A stretch of DNA of 64,000 nt, from assembly GCF_004216915.1 (NCBI RefSeq), contig NZ_SGXD01000003.1:248001-312000 (forward strand). Direction: 5' to 3'. Below are positions 27,417-35,982 of this stretch, piece after piece (positions within the stretch are counted from its first letter, which is position 1; every line of letters starts with the position of its first letter). The position numbers and the translations under genes were made by a program. The notes beneath the pieces were generated by a model that was not told where the DNA came from, did no database searches, and was given only the letters and a program-made list of their open reading frames with translations. Origin of the DNA: Motilibacter rhizosphaerae (lineage in GTDB: Bacteria; Actinomycetota; Actinomycetes; Motilibacterales; Motilibacteraceae).

Positions 27417-28191
27417 GGGCCACCACCCTGTTGCTCAGCGTGCCGATGCCCTCGATGGACACCGCCACCTCGTCGCCCTCGTCGATGCGGCCGACGCCGG
27501 CAGGAGTGCCGGTGAGGATGACGTCGCCGGGGAGCAGCGTGAACGCCGCGGAGACCAGGGCCACCAGTTCGGAGACCCCTGTCAGCAGGTCCGCCGTGGT
27601 GCCGTCCTGGCGCACCTCGCCGTTGACGGTCGCGCTGATCCGCAGGTCCGCGGGATCGACGGTCGTGTCGATCCACGGCCCCAGCGGGCAGTACGTGTCG
27701 GCGCCCTTGGCCCGCGCCCACTGCCCGTCGGACTTCTGCAGGTCGCGGTCGGTCACGTCGTTGCCGCACGTGAACCCGAGGATCACCTCGTGCGCGCGGG
27801 CGACGGGCACGTCGCGGCAGAGCCGCCCGATGACGATGGCGAGCTCGGCCTCGTGGTGGACCTCGCCGTGCCCGTGCGGCAGCGAGATCGACTCCTGCGG
27901 GCCGATGACCGACGTGCTCGGCTTGAGGAAGATCGGCGGCACCGGAGGCGCTTCGCCGCCCATCTCGCGCGCGTGCTCGGCGTAGTTCTTGCCGACGCCG
28001 ACGACCTTGCTGGGCAGGACGGGCGCCAGCAGCCGGACCTCGGAGAGGTGGGTCGGCTCGCCGGCGAGCTGGAAGGGCGCGAACGGGTGCCCGGCGATCG
28101 CCGTCACCGACAGGGAGTCCGGCTGGGCCGGGTCGCCGTCGATCACGCCGAAGGACACCGCGTCGCCACGGGAGAACCTCGCGATACGCAC
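27409..28191 (-). CDS. Fumarylacetoacetate hydrolase family protein
   Basis: 260 residues: a short N-terminal domain, then the FAH fold beginning [18 protein letters not shown]. Metal ligands are expected in the [11 protein letters not shown] (two Glu) and [10 protein letters not shown] (Asp) motifs. It could be a 2-hydroxyhepta-2,4-diene-1,7-dioate isomerase, an acylpyruvase or an oxaloacetate decarboxylase; the sequence does not decide. The GTG at 28191 stands 6 nt after TAGCCT without a ribosome site: leaderless. First gene of the gltX operon. Confidence 0.9.
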   Translation of the reverse strand: MRIARFSRGDAVSFGVIDGDPAQPDSLSVTAIAGHPFAPFQLAGEPTHLSEVRLLAPVLPSKVVGVGKNYAEHAREMGGEAPPVPPIFLKPSTSVIGPQESISLPHGHGEVHHEAELAIVIGRLCRDVPVARAHEVILGFTCGNDVTDRDLQKSDGQWARAKGADTYCPLGPWIDTTVDPADLRISATVNGEVRQDGTTADLLTGVSELVALVSAAFTLLPGDVILTGTPAGVGRIDEGDEVAVSIEGIGTLSNRVVARA

Positions 28192-28197
28192 CCCGGA

Positions 28198-28203
28198 AGG
28201 CTA
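28198..28203 (-). promoter_or_regulatory. -10 element for the leaderless FAH-gltX-HAD operon
   Basis: TAGCCT on the minus strand, 6 nt before the GTG at 28191. Confidence 0.5.
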
Positions 28204-28238
28204 GTCGGTGCGCGCGTCCCTCCGTCGGCCGCCGGCGC

Positions 28239-28823
28239 TCAGGAGGCGGCGAGGGTGACGCAGACGGCGTACGCGGTCACCGTGATGGTCACGCTCGAGG
28301 TGTTCTTCATGACGCTGGTCCAGGTCGTCGCACCGTTGGGGTACGAGTCCGAGATCGTGCCGAGGCCGTTGGTCTGCCCGCCACCACCGACCGCCACCTC
28401 GTTGGTGCCGAGGCAGTTGGCGTTGATGCTGATGGACTGCCCGGCCGGCAGCGGGTCGGGCTGGGTGACGACGCGCCGGCTCGTGAGACCGGGGTCGCCC
28501 TTGGGGCCGGGCGACCCCGTGGGCCCGGGCGAGCCGACCGGTCCGCGGCTCCCCTGCGGTCCCGGCACGCCCTGCGGCCCCGGGACTCCTGCAGGACCCG
28601 CGGGCCCCGCCGGCCCGCTCGGGCCGGGCTTGGCGCTCGTGCCGACCGTCTCGAGCGTGGTGCCCTTCGCGCAGCGGTTGCGGACGGGGGCGGTGACCGC
28701 GTGGGTCTTCGTGCTCACGCAGACCTTCGTGAGCGCGGGGGTGCGCGACGTGGCCGCCGCCACGCCGCTGCCGACGACGAGCGCGGTGGTGACGAGGGCG
28801 GGCACGACGAGCGAGTTCCTCAT
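28239..28823 (-). CDS. Secreted collagen-like protein
   Basis: 194 residues. A signal peptide (residues 1-25, [18 protein letters not shown] then AAA) is followed by a short Cys-containing domain. About 15 Gly-X-Y triplets ([11 protein letters not shown] and similar, about residues 67-112) come next, then a C-terminal beta-rich domain of about 75 residues with a GGGG loop. It is likely exported and possibly trimeric through the triplet helix. The ATG at 28823 has CAGCCT 6 nt upstream; a longer frame to 29009 would run through the palindromic repeats and is rejected. Bacterial collagens of this type serve in surface structures; role here unknown. Confidence 0.85.
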   Translation of the reverse strand: MRNSLVVPALVTTALVVGSGVAAATSRTPALTKVCVSTKTHAVTAPVRNRCAKGTTLETVGTSAKPGPSGPAGPAGPAGVPGPQGVPGPQGSRGPVGSPGPTGSPGPKGDPGLTSRRVVTQPDPLPAGQSISINANCLGTNEVAVGGGGQTNGLGTISDSYPNGATTWTSVMKNTSSVTITVTAYAVCVTLAAS

Positions 28824-28892
28824 GGGAGCAGGCTGTCGTACTCGGTGGCGCAGCGGAAGGCCGCGTGCGCGATGGGGCGGGCCGCGCGGACG

Positions 28893-29006
28893 GAACAGGG
28901 GCACCCAGTGCCGCTCGGAGCAGCACTGGGGCACCCCGTTCGGTGCGGGCCCGAGCGAACGGGGGCACCTAGTCGCACTCCGAGCGCTACTGGGTGCCCT
29001 TGTTCG
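28893..29006. repeat. Two tandem 50-bp palindromes
   Basis: Palindrome A (28893-28941) has imperfect arms GAACAGGGGCACCCAGTGC and GCACTGGGGCACCCCGTTC. Palindrome B (28956-29006) has arms starting CGAACGGGGGCACC and ending GGGTGCCCTTGTTCG. Each spans about 50 bp; they share the words GGGGCACC and (G)AAC/GTTC at the ends. They fill the gap between cimA's stop codon and the collagen-like gene, and are unlike the 23-bp family. Confidence 0.8.
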
Positions 29007-29030
29007 CAAAAGGGGCCAGGCCAGCCGGGG

Positions 29031-30641
29031 TCAGCCCGCCGCCGGGACCCCCGCGCGCAGCAGCCCGAACGACAGCGCGTCGACCAGCGCCTCCCACGAG
29101 GCCTGGATGATGTTCGCCCCCACGCCCACCGTCGTCCAGGTCTCGCCGCGCTCGTCGCTCGTCGTGATGAGCACGCGGGTCAGCGCGCCCGTGCCCGTGC
29201 CGTTGCCGGCGTCGACGATGCGCACCTTGTAGTCGACGAGCTCGAACCCGTCCAGGACGGGGTACGCGGTGCGCAGCGCCTGCCGGAGGCCCGCGTCGAG
29301 CGCGTTGACGGGGCCGTTGCCCTCGCCGATCGCCGCGTGCCGCGCTCCCCCGGCGTGCACCTTGACCGTCGCCTCGGCGACGACGGCCTCGGAGTGCGCG
29401 TTGCCGCGGGAGTCCACGGCGACGCGCCACGACTCGACGTCGAACCAGCTGCGGCGCCTGCCCTCCACCTCCTCGAGCAGCAGCAGTTCGAAGCTCGCGT
29501 CGGCGGCCTCGAAGGTGTAGCCCTGCGCCTCCATCGCCTTGACCCGGTCGGTCAGCCGGGTGACGAGCACGCGGTCGCCCGACAGGTCGTAGCCGAGCTC
29601 GCGGCCCTTGAGCTCGACGCTGGCGCGGCCGGCCATCTCGGAGACGAGCAGGCGCATGTCGTTGCCGACGTAGGACGGGTCGGTGTGCTGGTAGAGGTCG
29701 GGGTCGACCTTGATGGCGCTGGCGTGCAGGCCGGCCTTGTGCGCGAACGCGCTGCTGCCGACGTAGGGCTGCCGGGCGTACGGCGGGATGTTGGTGATCT
29801 CGCTGACGGCGTGCGCGACCCGCGTCGCCTCCACCAACCCCGTTCCCTGCAGCAGCTTCATGCGCTTCTTGAGCTCGAGGTTGGCCACGATCGTCACGAG
29901 GTCGGCGTTGCCGGTGCGCTCGCCGTAGCCGTTGAGCGTCCCCTGCACGTGCGTCGCCCCCGCCTCGACGGCGGCGAGCGTGTTCGCGACCGCGCAGCCG
30001 GCGTCGTTGTGGCAGTGGATGCCGAGCTTCGCGGCGCTGCCCTGGAGGACCGCGTGCACCGTGTCGGTCAGCTCGTCGGGCAGCAGGCCGCCGTTGGTGT
30101 CGCAGAGCGCCACGACCTCGGCGCCGGACTCGGCTGCGACGCGGACGAACTCCAGGGCGTACTGCGGGTCGTAGCGGTAGCCGTCGAAGAAGTGCTCGGC
30201 GTCGACGAAGACCCGCCGTCCCTCCGCGCGCAGGTGCGTCACGGTGTCGCGCAGCATCGCCAAGCCCTCGGCGAGGTCGGTGCGCAGCGCCTTCTCCACG
30301 TGCAGCGCGTGGGACTTCGCGACGAGCGTCACGACCGGGGCCTGCGAGTCGCGCAGGGCGGCGACCAGCGGGTCGTCGGCGGCGCGTACGCCCGCCCTCC
30401 GCGTCGAGCCGAAGGCCGCGAGCGTCGCGTGCCGGAGCTCGAGCTCGGTCTGCGCACGGCGGAAGAACTCCGTGTCCTTCGGGCTCGCACCGGGCCAGCC
30501 GCCCTCGATGAAGCCGACGCCGAGGTCGTCGAGGTGCCGCGCGATCGCCAGCTTGTCGGCGACGGTGAGCGCGAGGCCCTCCTGCTGCGCGCCGTCGCGC
30601 AGCGTCGTGTCGTAGACCTGGAAGTCGTCGACCGGGCTCAT
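29031..30641 (-). CDS. cimA: (R)-citramalate synthase
   Basis: 536 residues of the LeuA/CimA family. It condenses pyruvate with acetyl-CoA to citramalate, a threonine-independent entry to isoleucine. [13 protein letters not shown] (11-23), the metal HxH in GIHCHNDAG, and [11 protein letters not shown] are typical; a C-terminal LeuA-type allosteric domain (about 400-530) suggests feedback by Ile. The length and GAQQEGL motif fit the CimA branch rather than LeuA. The start is ATG with AAGGA 6 nt upstream. It is preceded by a leader peptide and terminator (30683-30766), i.e. transcription attenuation. Confidence 0.94.
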   Translation of the reverse strand: MSPVDDFQVYDTTLRDGAQQEGLALTVADKLAIARHLDDLGVGFIEGGWPGASPKDTEFFRRAQTELELRHATLAAFGSTRRAGVRAADDPLVAALRDSQAPVVTLVAKSHALHVEKALRTDLAEGLAMLRDTVTHLRAEGRRVFVDAEHFFDGYRYDPQYALEFVRVAAESGAEVVALCDTNGGLLPDELTDTVHAVLQGSAAKLGIHCHNDAGCAVANTLAAVEAGATHVQGTLNGYGERTGNADLVTIVANLELKKRMKLLQGTGLVEATRVAHAVSEITNIPPYARQPYVGSSAFAHKAGLHASAIKVDPDLYQHTDPSYVGNDMRLLVSEMAGRASVELKGRELGYDLSGDRVLVTRLTDRVKAMEAQGYTFEAADASFELLLLEEVEGRRRSWFDVESWRVAVDSRGNAHSEAVVAEATVKVHAGGARHAAIGEGNGPVNALDAGLRQALRTAYPVLDGFELVDYKVRIVDAGNGTGTGALTRVLITTSDERGETWTTVGVGANIIQASWEALVDALSFGLLRAGVPAAG

Positions 30642-30682
30642 GGGGGTCCTTCGGATCTGAGGGCGACAGGGGCTGGAAAAGC

Positions 30683-30711
30683 AAAAGACCCCCCGCGGGT
30701 GCGAGAGGTCT
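30683..30711 (-). terminator. Attenuator terminator before cimA
   Basis: On the minus strand an 11-bp stem AGACCTCTCGC / GCGGGGGGTCT (two G-T pairs), loop ACCC, followed directly by TTTTGCTTTT: a proper intrinsic terminator, 42 nt before the cimA ATG. A second hairpin with 10-bp arms (30712-30736) lies between it and the leader peptide stop codon, and could act as the pause hairpin. Confidence 0.75.
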
Positions 30712-30736
30712 GCGCGCTGGCGGGGAGCCGGCGCGC

Positions 30737-30766
30737 CTAGCCAATGATCTCCGTCGAGGCGGACAT
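30737..30766 (-). CDS. Leader peptide MSASTEIIG of the cimA attenuator
   Basis: A 9-codon frame ATG...TAG with two adjacent isoleucine codons (ATC, ATT) near its end. CAGACT lies 7 nt upstream of the ATG, so the peptide itself appears leaderless. Stalling of a ribosome at the Ile codons when Ile-tRNA is low would alter pairing of the two hairpins downstream and let transcription reach cimA. Isoleucine is the end product of the CimA route, which fits. It is too short for an ordinary gene call. Confidence 0.65.
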   Translation of the reverse strand: MSASTEIIG

Positions 30767-30827
30767 GCCGACCAGTCTGCCACAGCGGCCCGAGCGCGAT
30801 CGCGGGAGGGGCTGCACGGACGTGGGT

Positions 30828-30841
30828 TGTATGGATACAGT
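30828..30841 (+). promoter_or_regulatory. Operator overlapping the lacI promoter
   Basis: TGTATGGATACA (30828-30839) is a dyad with 5-bp arms TGTAT/ATACA and a GG centre. The -10 TACAGT (30836-30841) overlaps its right arm and lies 6 nt before the ATG at 30848. A LacI-family dimer bound here would block its own leaderless promoter. Confidence 0.55.
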
Positions 30842-30847
30842 AAGCGC

Positions 30848-31819
30848 ATGGCCAGGATCACGCTCGACGACGTCGCCCGCGAGGCGGGCGTCTCGCGCAT
30901 GACCGTGTCCAACACGTACGGCTACCCCGAGCGCGTCGCCCCCGCCACCCGCGAGCGGGTGCTGCACGCCGCCAGCACGCTCGGCTACGGCGGTCCCAGC
31001 GCGGTCGGCCGCACCCTGCGGCGCGGGTCGACCGGCGTGCTGGGGCTGCTGCTCAACGAGGCCCTGCCGTACGCCTTCACCGACCCGGGCACCTCGTCGT
31101 TCATGCGCGGCCTCGCCGAGGAGGCTGCCGCCCAGGAGCTGTCGCTGCAGATCGTCCAGGCCGTGGGAGACCGCGCGCGCACCCGCGTGATGGACAGCGC
31201 GGTCGACGCGTTCGTCGCGCTCGCGCTCGAGGAGGACGACCCGGGGCTCGCCGCGGTCCTCGACCGGCGCATCCCGCTGGTCACGCTCGGCAGCCCGGCA
31301 CTGCCCGGCGTCCCGCACCTCGGCGTGGACAACCTCGCGGGGGCGCGCGCGGCCGCCGAGCACGCCGTGGGCCTCGGCTACGAGCGGTTCGTGGTCCTCG
31401 TCTGGGAGCTGGGCGCGGGCGTGGCCCGCGAGCGCCTCCAGGGCTACCGCGCGGCGCTGCCCGTGGAGCCCGAGGTCCTCCGCTGCCGCGGCAACACCCG
31501 CGCCGAGGGCCGCGCGACCGCTGCGCGGCTGCTCGACACGATGGGCGACCGACGTACGGCCGTGCTGGCGGCGACCGACGTCCTCGCCCTCGGCGTCCTC
31601 GCCGCCGCCCGCGACCGCGGGGTCAGCGTCCCCGACCGGCTCGGCGTCGTCGGCTTCGACGACGTCGAGGAGGCCGCGACGAGCGGCCCCAGCCTCACCA
31701 CCGTCCACCAGGACCTCGCCGAGCAGGGCCGGGAGTGCGTGCTGCGCCTCGCCGGCCTGCTCGCCACCCCCACCGCACCCGCCCCGCACCACCTCGTCGC
31801 CAGGGAGAGCACGTCATGA
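30848..31819 (+). CDS. LacI-family transcriptional regulator
   Basis: 323 residues. LacI helix-turn-helix ITLDDVAREAGVSRMTVS (residues 4-21) with a hinge helix near 50-60, then a periplasmic-binding-protein-like effector domain (GVLGLLL at 64, DVLALGVL, GVVGFDDVEEA near the end). The minor-groove part of the HTH, SNTYGYPERVAP, lacks the usual Asn-Gly and carries a Tyr-Gly-Tyr instead. It overlaps the SemiSWEET gene by 4 bases, so it probably senses a sugar linked to that transporter. The start at 30848 is leaderless. Confidence 0.92.
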   Translation: MARITLDDVAREAGVSRMTVSNTYGYPERVAPATRERVLHAASTLGYGGPSAVGRTLRRGSTGVLGLLLNEALPYAFTDPGTSSFMRGLAEEAAAQELSLQIVQAVGDRARTRVMDSAVDAFVALALEEDDPGLAAVLDRRIPLVTLGSPALPGVPHLGVDNLAGARAAAEHAVGLGYERFVVLVWELGAGVARERLQGYRAALPVEPEVLRCRGNTRAEGRATAARLLDTMGDRRTAVLAATDVLALGVLAAARDRGVSVPDRLGVVGFDDVEEAATSGPSLTTVHQDLAEQGRECVLRLAGLLATPTAPAPHHLVARESTS

Positions 31820-32082
31820 CCCTCGCCACCCTCGGCCTGCTCGCCGGCGCCCTCACCACGGGCGCCTGGCTGCCCCAGCTGCTGCGCACGTGGCGGCGGG
31901 GCAGCGCGGAGGACATCTCCTGGCCGTACCTGCTGGTGTTCGGCAGCGGCGTCGTCGGCTGGCTGGTCTACGGCGTGCTGCAGCGCGACGTCGCGATCTG
32001 CGCCGCCAACGGGCTCACGCTCGCCCTCCTCAGTGGTCTCGTGGCACTGAAGGCGGGCGTGCTCATGCGGGTGCGCGCGTAG
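31816..32082 (+). CDS. SemiSWEET (PQ-loop) sugar transporter
   Basis: 88 residues with three membrane helices (about 4-22, 36-54, 62-82) and the PQ motif at P20-Q21 (GAWLPQLLRTWRRGSAEDIS), followed by the Ser-Ala-Glu-Asp-Ile loop common in SemiSWEETs. These proteins dimerise and move small sugars down a gradient. The ATG overlaps the lacI stop (ATGA). It ends 3 nt from the convergent ilvE stop. Confidence 0.88.
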   Translation: MTLATLGLLAGALTTGAWLPQLLRTWRRGSAEDISWPYLLVFGSGVVGWLVYGVLQRDVAICAANGLTLALLSGLVALKAGVLMRVRA

Positions 32083-32085
32083 CGC

Positions 32086-33174
32086 TCAGCCGATGCGGTG
32101 CATCCAGCCGTGCGGGTCGGGCGCCGCGCCGTGCTGGATGTCGAGCAGCGCCTGGCGCAGCTGCAGGGCCACCGGCCCGGAACCGCCGTCGCCGACGCTC
32201 CACTCCCCCGCCGCCGACTTCACCTGGCCGACGGGCGTGATGACCGCCGCGGTGCCGCAGGCGAAGACCTCGCTGATCGCGCCCGAGGCGTTGCCCTCGC
32301 GCCACTCCTCGGTGGAGATGCGCCGCTCCTCGACCGCGTAGCCGAGGTCGCCCGCCAGCGTCAGCAGGCTGTCGCGGGTGATGCCGGGGAGCAGTGTGCC
32401 GGTCAGCTCGGGCGTGACGATGCGCGCGTCCGAGCCCGTGCCGTAGACGAAGCAGAGGTTCATGCCGCCCATCTCCTCGACCCAGCGGTGCTCTGCCGCG
32501 TCGAGCCAGACGACCTGGTCGCACCCCTGCGCCGCGGCCTGCTGCTGCGCGATGAGGGACGCGGCGTAGTTGCCGCCGGTCTTGGCCTCGCCGGTGCCGC
32601 CGGGTGCGGCCCGGGTGAACTCCGTCGACAGCCAGACCGTCACGGGGTGCACGCCGCGGGGGAAGTACGCGCCGACCGGCGAGGCGATGAGCAGGTAGGA
32701 GTACGCCGCGCTCGGCCGCACGCCGAGTCCGACCTCCGTCGCGATGACGAACGGGCGGAGGTAGAGCGCCTGACCGTCCTTCGTCGGCACCCAGTCGAGG
32801 TCCTGCTGGACGAGCGCCTCGACCGACTCGAGGAAGAGCTCGTCGGGCAGCTCGGCCATCGCCATGCGACGGGCGCTGCGGCGCAGCCGCTCCGCGTTGG
32901 CCTGCGGGCGGAACACCGCGACGCTGCCGTCGGGCTGCCGGTAGGCCTTGAGCCCCTCGAAGATCTCCTGCGCGTAGTGGAAGACCGCCGTGGCCGGGTC
33001 CAGCGCGAGCGGGCCGTAGGGCACCAGCTCGCCGTCGTGCCAGCCCTGCGCGCTGTCCCAGCGGATGTGCACCATGTGGTCGGTAAACACCCGGCCGAAA
33101 CCGGGGTCCTCGAGCAGGGCGGTGCGCTCGGCGGCGCCGAGCGGGTTGCTGGTGGGCTTGCGGACGAGGGCCAT
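32086..33174 (-). CDS. ilvE: Branched-chain-amino-acid aminotransferase
   Basis: 362 residues of fold-type IV PLP enzymes. It performs the last step for Val, Leu and Ile. The PLP lysine is K198 in [28 protein letters not shown] near 65-79 and [14 protein letters not shown] near the C-terminus are family motifs. The ATG at 33174 has TACCGT 6 nt upstream and no ribosome site, so it is likely leaderless even though leuB and a small gene lie upstream on the same strand. Confidence 0.96.
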   Translation of the reverse strand: MALVRKPTSNPLGAAERTALLEDPGFGRVFTDHMVHIRWDSAQGWHDGELVPYGPLALDPATAVFHYAQEIFEGLKAYRQPDGSVAVFRPQANAERLRRSARRMAMAELPDELFLESVEALVQQDLDWVPTKDGQALYLRPFVIATEVGLGVRPSAAYSYLLIASPVGAYFPRGVHPVTVWLSTEFTRAAPGGTGEAKTGGNYAASLIAQQQAAAQGCDQVVWLDAAEHRWVEEMGGMNLCFVYGTGSDARIVTPELTGTLLPGITRDSLLTLAGDLGYAVEERRISTEEWREGNASGAISEVFACGTAAVITPVGQVKSAAGEWSVGDGGSGPVALQLRQALLDIQHGAAPDPHGWMHRIG

Positions 33175-33180
33175 GGGGCA

Positions 33181-33186
33181 ACGGTA
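33181..33186 (-). promoter_or_regulatory. -10 element of leaderless ilvE
   Basis: TACCGT on the minus strand, 6 nt before the ATG at 33174. Confidence 0.5.
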
Positions 33187-33208
33187 GCCGCCGGCACCTC
33201 GGCGCGTC

Positions 33209-33766
33209 CTAGCGGAGCGCCCGCTCGAGCGGGTCGTCGCCGCGCACCCGCGCCCGGGCGGCCCAGACCGCCCACGCCTGCGCCCACTCGGCCCGCAGCA
33301 CGCGCTCCCGGACCGCGGCTCGCTTGGCCTCGGTGACCGCGTCGCGCGGGCCGGTCACCGGCCCGTACGGCTGCTCGTCCTTCCACCGGCGCCAGGCGAG
33401 CTGCGCCTGCCGGCTCGACACCCCGCCCTCGAACAGGCTGTAGATGGCCATCTCCTCGGCGGCGCTCACCAGCAGGTCGGCCTCCAGCGCCCACGGCAGC
33501 CCGGTGACGGCGTCGACGTGGGCGAGCAGGTCGGCCACCGCCCGCTCGGCCTGCGCCCGGGTCTCGCGGGCGGTCCACGCGCGCTCGGTCACCGCGTCGG
33601 CGTGGAGGGCGACGTAGATGACGTCGGGCTTGCGGCCCGGGGCGAGCGGCGCGACGAGGGTGCGCGCGAGCAGGGCGCGGTGCGCGGGGAACCCTCGGGC
33701 CCGATGGTCGTCCAGCGGCCGGGTGGTGCCTCGCGCGCGCTTGGGGCCCCAGTGCACCAGCCGCAC
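33209..33766 (-). CDS. Hypothetical helical protein between leuB and ilvE
   Basis: 185 residues, basic, rich in Ala, Arg, Trp and Glu; no membrane helix or signal peptide. A segment [12 protein letters not shown] is followed by helices ending in an Arg/Ala-rich C-terminus ([13 protein letters not shown]). No family recognised. I chose GTG 33766 because CACGAT lies 6 nt upstream (leaderless pattern); GTG 33757 is an alternative. Codon use matches the neighbours, so it is a real gene. The gap to leuB is 50 nt. Confidence 0.65.
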   Translation of the reverse strand: MRLVHWGPKRARGTTRPLDDHRARGFPAHRALLARTLVAPLAPGRKPDVIYVALHADAVTERAWTARETRAQAERAVADLLAHVDAVTGLPWALEADLLVSAAEEMAIYSLFEGGVSSRQAQLAWRRWKDEQPYGPVTGPRDAVTEAKRAAVRERVLRAEWAQAWAVWAARARVRGDDPLERALR

Positions 33767-33816
33767 GAGGACATCGTGCCCTGCTCCGGGTGGGGTACGC
33801 CAGCGCGTAGGCCCAG

Positions 33817-34857
33817 CTAGGCCAGCCGGCCGAGGATCGCCGCGCCCACCTCGTCGGTGCTGCGCTGGGTGCTGCCCCGCTCGGCGACGTCGGCGGCGAC
33901 GGCGGCCTCGATCCGGCGGGCGGCGTCGGCGTGCCCCAGGTGCTCGAGCAGCAGCGCGACCGACAGGATCGCGGCGGTCGGGTCGGCGATCCCCTTGCCC
34001 GCGATGTCGGGCGCGGAGCCGTGGACCGGCTCGAACATGCTGGGCGCCGTACGGTCCGGGTTGACGTTGCCGCTGGCCGCGAGGCCGATGCCACCGGTGA
34101 CCGCGGCGGCGAGGTCGGTGAGGATGTCGCCGAAGAGGTTGTCGGTGACGATGACGTCGAAGCGCTCGGGCCTGGTCACCATGAAGATCGTGGCGGCATC
34201 GACGTGCAGGTAGTCCGTCGTGACGTCGGGGAACTCCGGCGCGACCGCCGCGACCGTGCGCGACCACAGGTGGCCGGCGTGCACGAGCACGTTGTTCTTG
34301 TGCACCAGCGTGAGGTGCTTGCGCTCGCGGGCCTGGGCCCGGCGGAAGGCGTCGCGGACGACGCGCTCCACGCCGTACGCCGTGTTGACGCTGACCTCGT
34401 TGGCCACCTCGTGCGGCGTGCCGACGCGGATCGCGCCGCCGTTGCCGACGTACGGCCCCTCGGTGCCCTCGCGCACGACGACGAAGTCGATGCTCGGGTT
34501 GCCGGCGAGCGGAGTGGTGGAGCCCTCGAACAGCTTGCTGGGGCGCAGGTTCACGTAGTGGTCGAGCTCGAAGCGCAGGCGCAGCAGCAGGCCGCGCTCG
34601 AGCACGCCGCTCGGGACGCTCGGGTCGCCGACCGCACCGAGCAGGATCGCGTCGACGCCGCGCAGCTCCTCGAGCACCTTGTCCGGCAGCGTCTCGCCGG
34701 TCGCGTGGTAGCGGCGGGCGCCCAGGTCGTACTCCGTGTATGCCGCGCTCGCCCCCTCCGACGCGAGGACCGCGTCGAGCACCTTCGTGGCCTGCGCGAC
34801 CACCTCGGGGCCGATGCCGTCGCCGGGGATGGTCGCGATGCGGTAGGTCTGCGTCAC
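33817..34857 (-). CDS. leuB: 3-isopropylmalate dehydrogenase
   Basis: 346 residues; oxidative decarboxylation of 3-isopropylmalate with NAD in leucine synthesis. [10 protein letters not shown] (10-19), [11 protein letters not shown], the arginines of [17 protein letters not shown], the Asp cluster [15 protein letters not shown] and the NAD-site [14 protein letters not shown] all match. It is the actinobacterial short type. The GTG at 34857 has TAGGCT 8 nt upstream and no ribosome site. The 436 nt upstream of it hold cluster 2 of the 23-bp repeat. Confidence 0.96.
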   Translation of the reverse strand: MTQTYRIATIPGDGIGPEVVAQATKVLDAVLASEGASAAYTEYDLGARRYHATGETLPDKVLEELRGVDAILLGAVGDPSVPSGVLERGLLLRLRFELDHYVNLRPSKLFEGSTTPLAGNPSIDFVVVREGTEGPYVGNGGAIRVGTPHEVANEVSVNTAYGVERVVRDAFRRAQARERKHLTLVHKNNVLVHAGHLWSRTVAAVAPEFPDVTTDYLHVDAATIFMVTRPERFDVIVTDNLFGDILTDLAAAVTGGIGLAASGNVNPDRTAPSMFEPVHGSAPDIAGKGIADPTAAILSVALLLEHLGHADAARRIEAAVAADVAERGSTQRSTDEVGAAILGRLA

Positions 34858-34865
34858 GGGGAGGC

Positions 34866-34871
34866 AGCCTA
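34866..34871 (-). promoter_or_regulatory. -10 element before leuB
   Basis: TAGGCT on the minus strand, 8 nt before the GTG at 34857, so the mRNA has no leader or one of 1-2 nt. Confidence 0.4.
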
Positions 34872-34925
34872 GTTCGGGCTGTCCAGCATGCGCACAGCCG
34901 TCTCGCCATCCGGCCCACCATCACT

Positions 34926-35286
34926 CCCGTGATCATGCACGTCCTGGGGTCCGGCATCGGCGCTCGCGCCGCCCGCGCTCCCCGTGATCATGCACATCCT
35001 GGGCGCGGCGTAGGGGATCCTCCGCTTCCTCCGGCTCGTGATCATGCAGATCCTGGGGGCGCTCGGCTCGCAGCCCACCACCGCGTACGTCGTGATCATG
35101 CAGGTCCCGGGCCCTAGGATCTGCATGATCACGACGGAGCGGGAACGGCCGCTTCACGCAAGGACTCCATGATCTGCATGATCACGGGTGACGCGCCCCC
35201 GGGATCTGCATGATCACGGGTGGACGCGCCCCCGGGATCTGCATGATCACGGGGAAGGGGCGCCCCAGGATGTGCATGATCACGGG
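34926..35286. repeat. 23-bp repeat family, cluster 2 (9 copies)
   Basis: Four forward copies with cores TGATCATGCA at 34930, 34985, 35039 and 35093 (spacings 55, 54, 54 nt), then five inverted copies with cores TGCATGATCA at 35122, 35175, 35207, 35240 and 35273 (spacings 53, 32, 33, 33 nt). The turn-over pair is 29 nt apart. Copies 7 and 8 lie in a tandem 33-nt duplication. The best copies read CCC-N2-GATC-N5-GATC-N2-GGG. The sequences between copies differ from one another. The whole gap between leuB and plsC2 is filled; no gene is seen. Confidence 0.92.
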
Positions 35287-35293
35287 GAAGGGG

Positions 35294-35962
35294 CTAGACG
35301 GCGGCGTCGCTCCCACCGGCGTACGCGTCGGCGCGCTGCTGCCCCGAGAGCGCGGCGATCTCGTCCATGACCCGGTCCGTGAACGCCCGGCGCAGCTCGG
35401 CCGGGCTCAGCCCGGGCGGAAGGTCGTCGGCGCACAGCGAGGTGCCGAAGCGCACGGTGATGCGGACGAACCGCGGGACCTTCGCGCCCACCGGCAGCAG
35501 CTGGTCGGTCCGCAGCACCGCGACGGGGACGACCGGCGCGCCCGACTCGAGCGCCAGCCACGCGACGCCGGCGCGGCCCTTGTAGAGCCGGCCGTCCCGG
35601 GAGCGCGTGCCCTCGGGGTAGATGCCGAACGCCCCGCCCTGCTGCAGCACCTCGAGCGCCGAGTGCAGCGAGCGGGTGGCCGCCGCCGTGTCGTGCCGCT
35701 GCACGGGGATCGCCTGCAGCGCCGAGAAGAACGCGCGGGTGAACCACACCCCCTTGCCGGGGCCGGTGAAGTACTCCGCCTTCGCCAGGAAGGCGACGTC
35801 CCGCGGCGCCATCAGCGGGATGACGATGCTGTCGAGGAACGACAGGTGGTTGCTGGCGAGGATCACCGGACCCGTCAGCGGCACGTTGTCCCGGCCCTCG
35901 ACGCGCGGGCGGTAGACCAGCCGCGCGAGCGTCAGCACGGCGCGGACGAGGGGGTAGAGCAT
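35294..35962 (-). CDS. Second lysophospholipid acyltransferase (PlsC-like)
   Basis: 222 residues of the LPLAT family, paralogous to the enzyme at 18961-19710. NHLSFLD at 38-44 (catalytic H39 and D44) and YPEGTRSRDG at 115-124. An N-terminal hydrophobic stretch (1-17) may contact the membrane. It is separated from serA by a terminator hairpin and from leuB by the repeat cluster, so it is a single-gene unit. Acceptor unknown. Confidence 0.9.
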   Translation of the reverse strand: MLYPLVRAVLTLARLVYRPRVEGRDNVPLTGPVILASNHLSFLDSIVIPLMAPRDVAFLAKAEYFTGPGKGVWFTRAFFSALQAIPVQRHDTAAATRSLHSALEVLQQGGAFGIYPEGTRSRDGRLYKGRAGVAWLALESGAPVVPVAVLRTDQLLPVGAKVPRFVRITVRFGTSLCADDLPPGLSPAELRRAFTDRVMDEIAALSGQQRADAYAGGSDAAV

Positions 35963-35982
35963 CAGCGCTCACCCCGCGGCGA

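Noticed and set aside
28824-29009. Longer N-terminus for the collagen-like protein
   Set aside because: The extra 62 codons run through the palindromes and place the signal peptide inside the protein. ATG 28823 puts the signal peptide first and has a -10 at the right distance.
34926-35286. CRISPR array
   Set aside because: The repeat is only about 23 bp, orientation flips within the cluster, spacing changes from 54 to 33 nt, and there is no cas gene or leader. The regular spacing is noted as a finding instead.
35210-35300. Short frames encoding repeated peptides such as ICMITG
   Set aside because: They are only the translation of the 23-bp repeat, in frame by chance. The same applies at 24626-25038 and 47171-47706.
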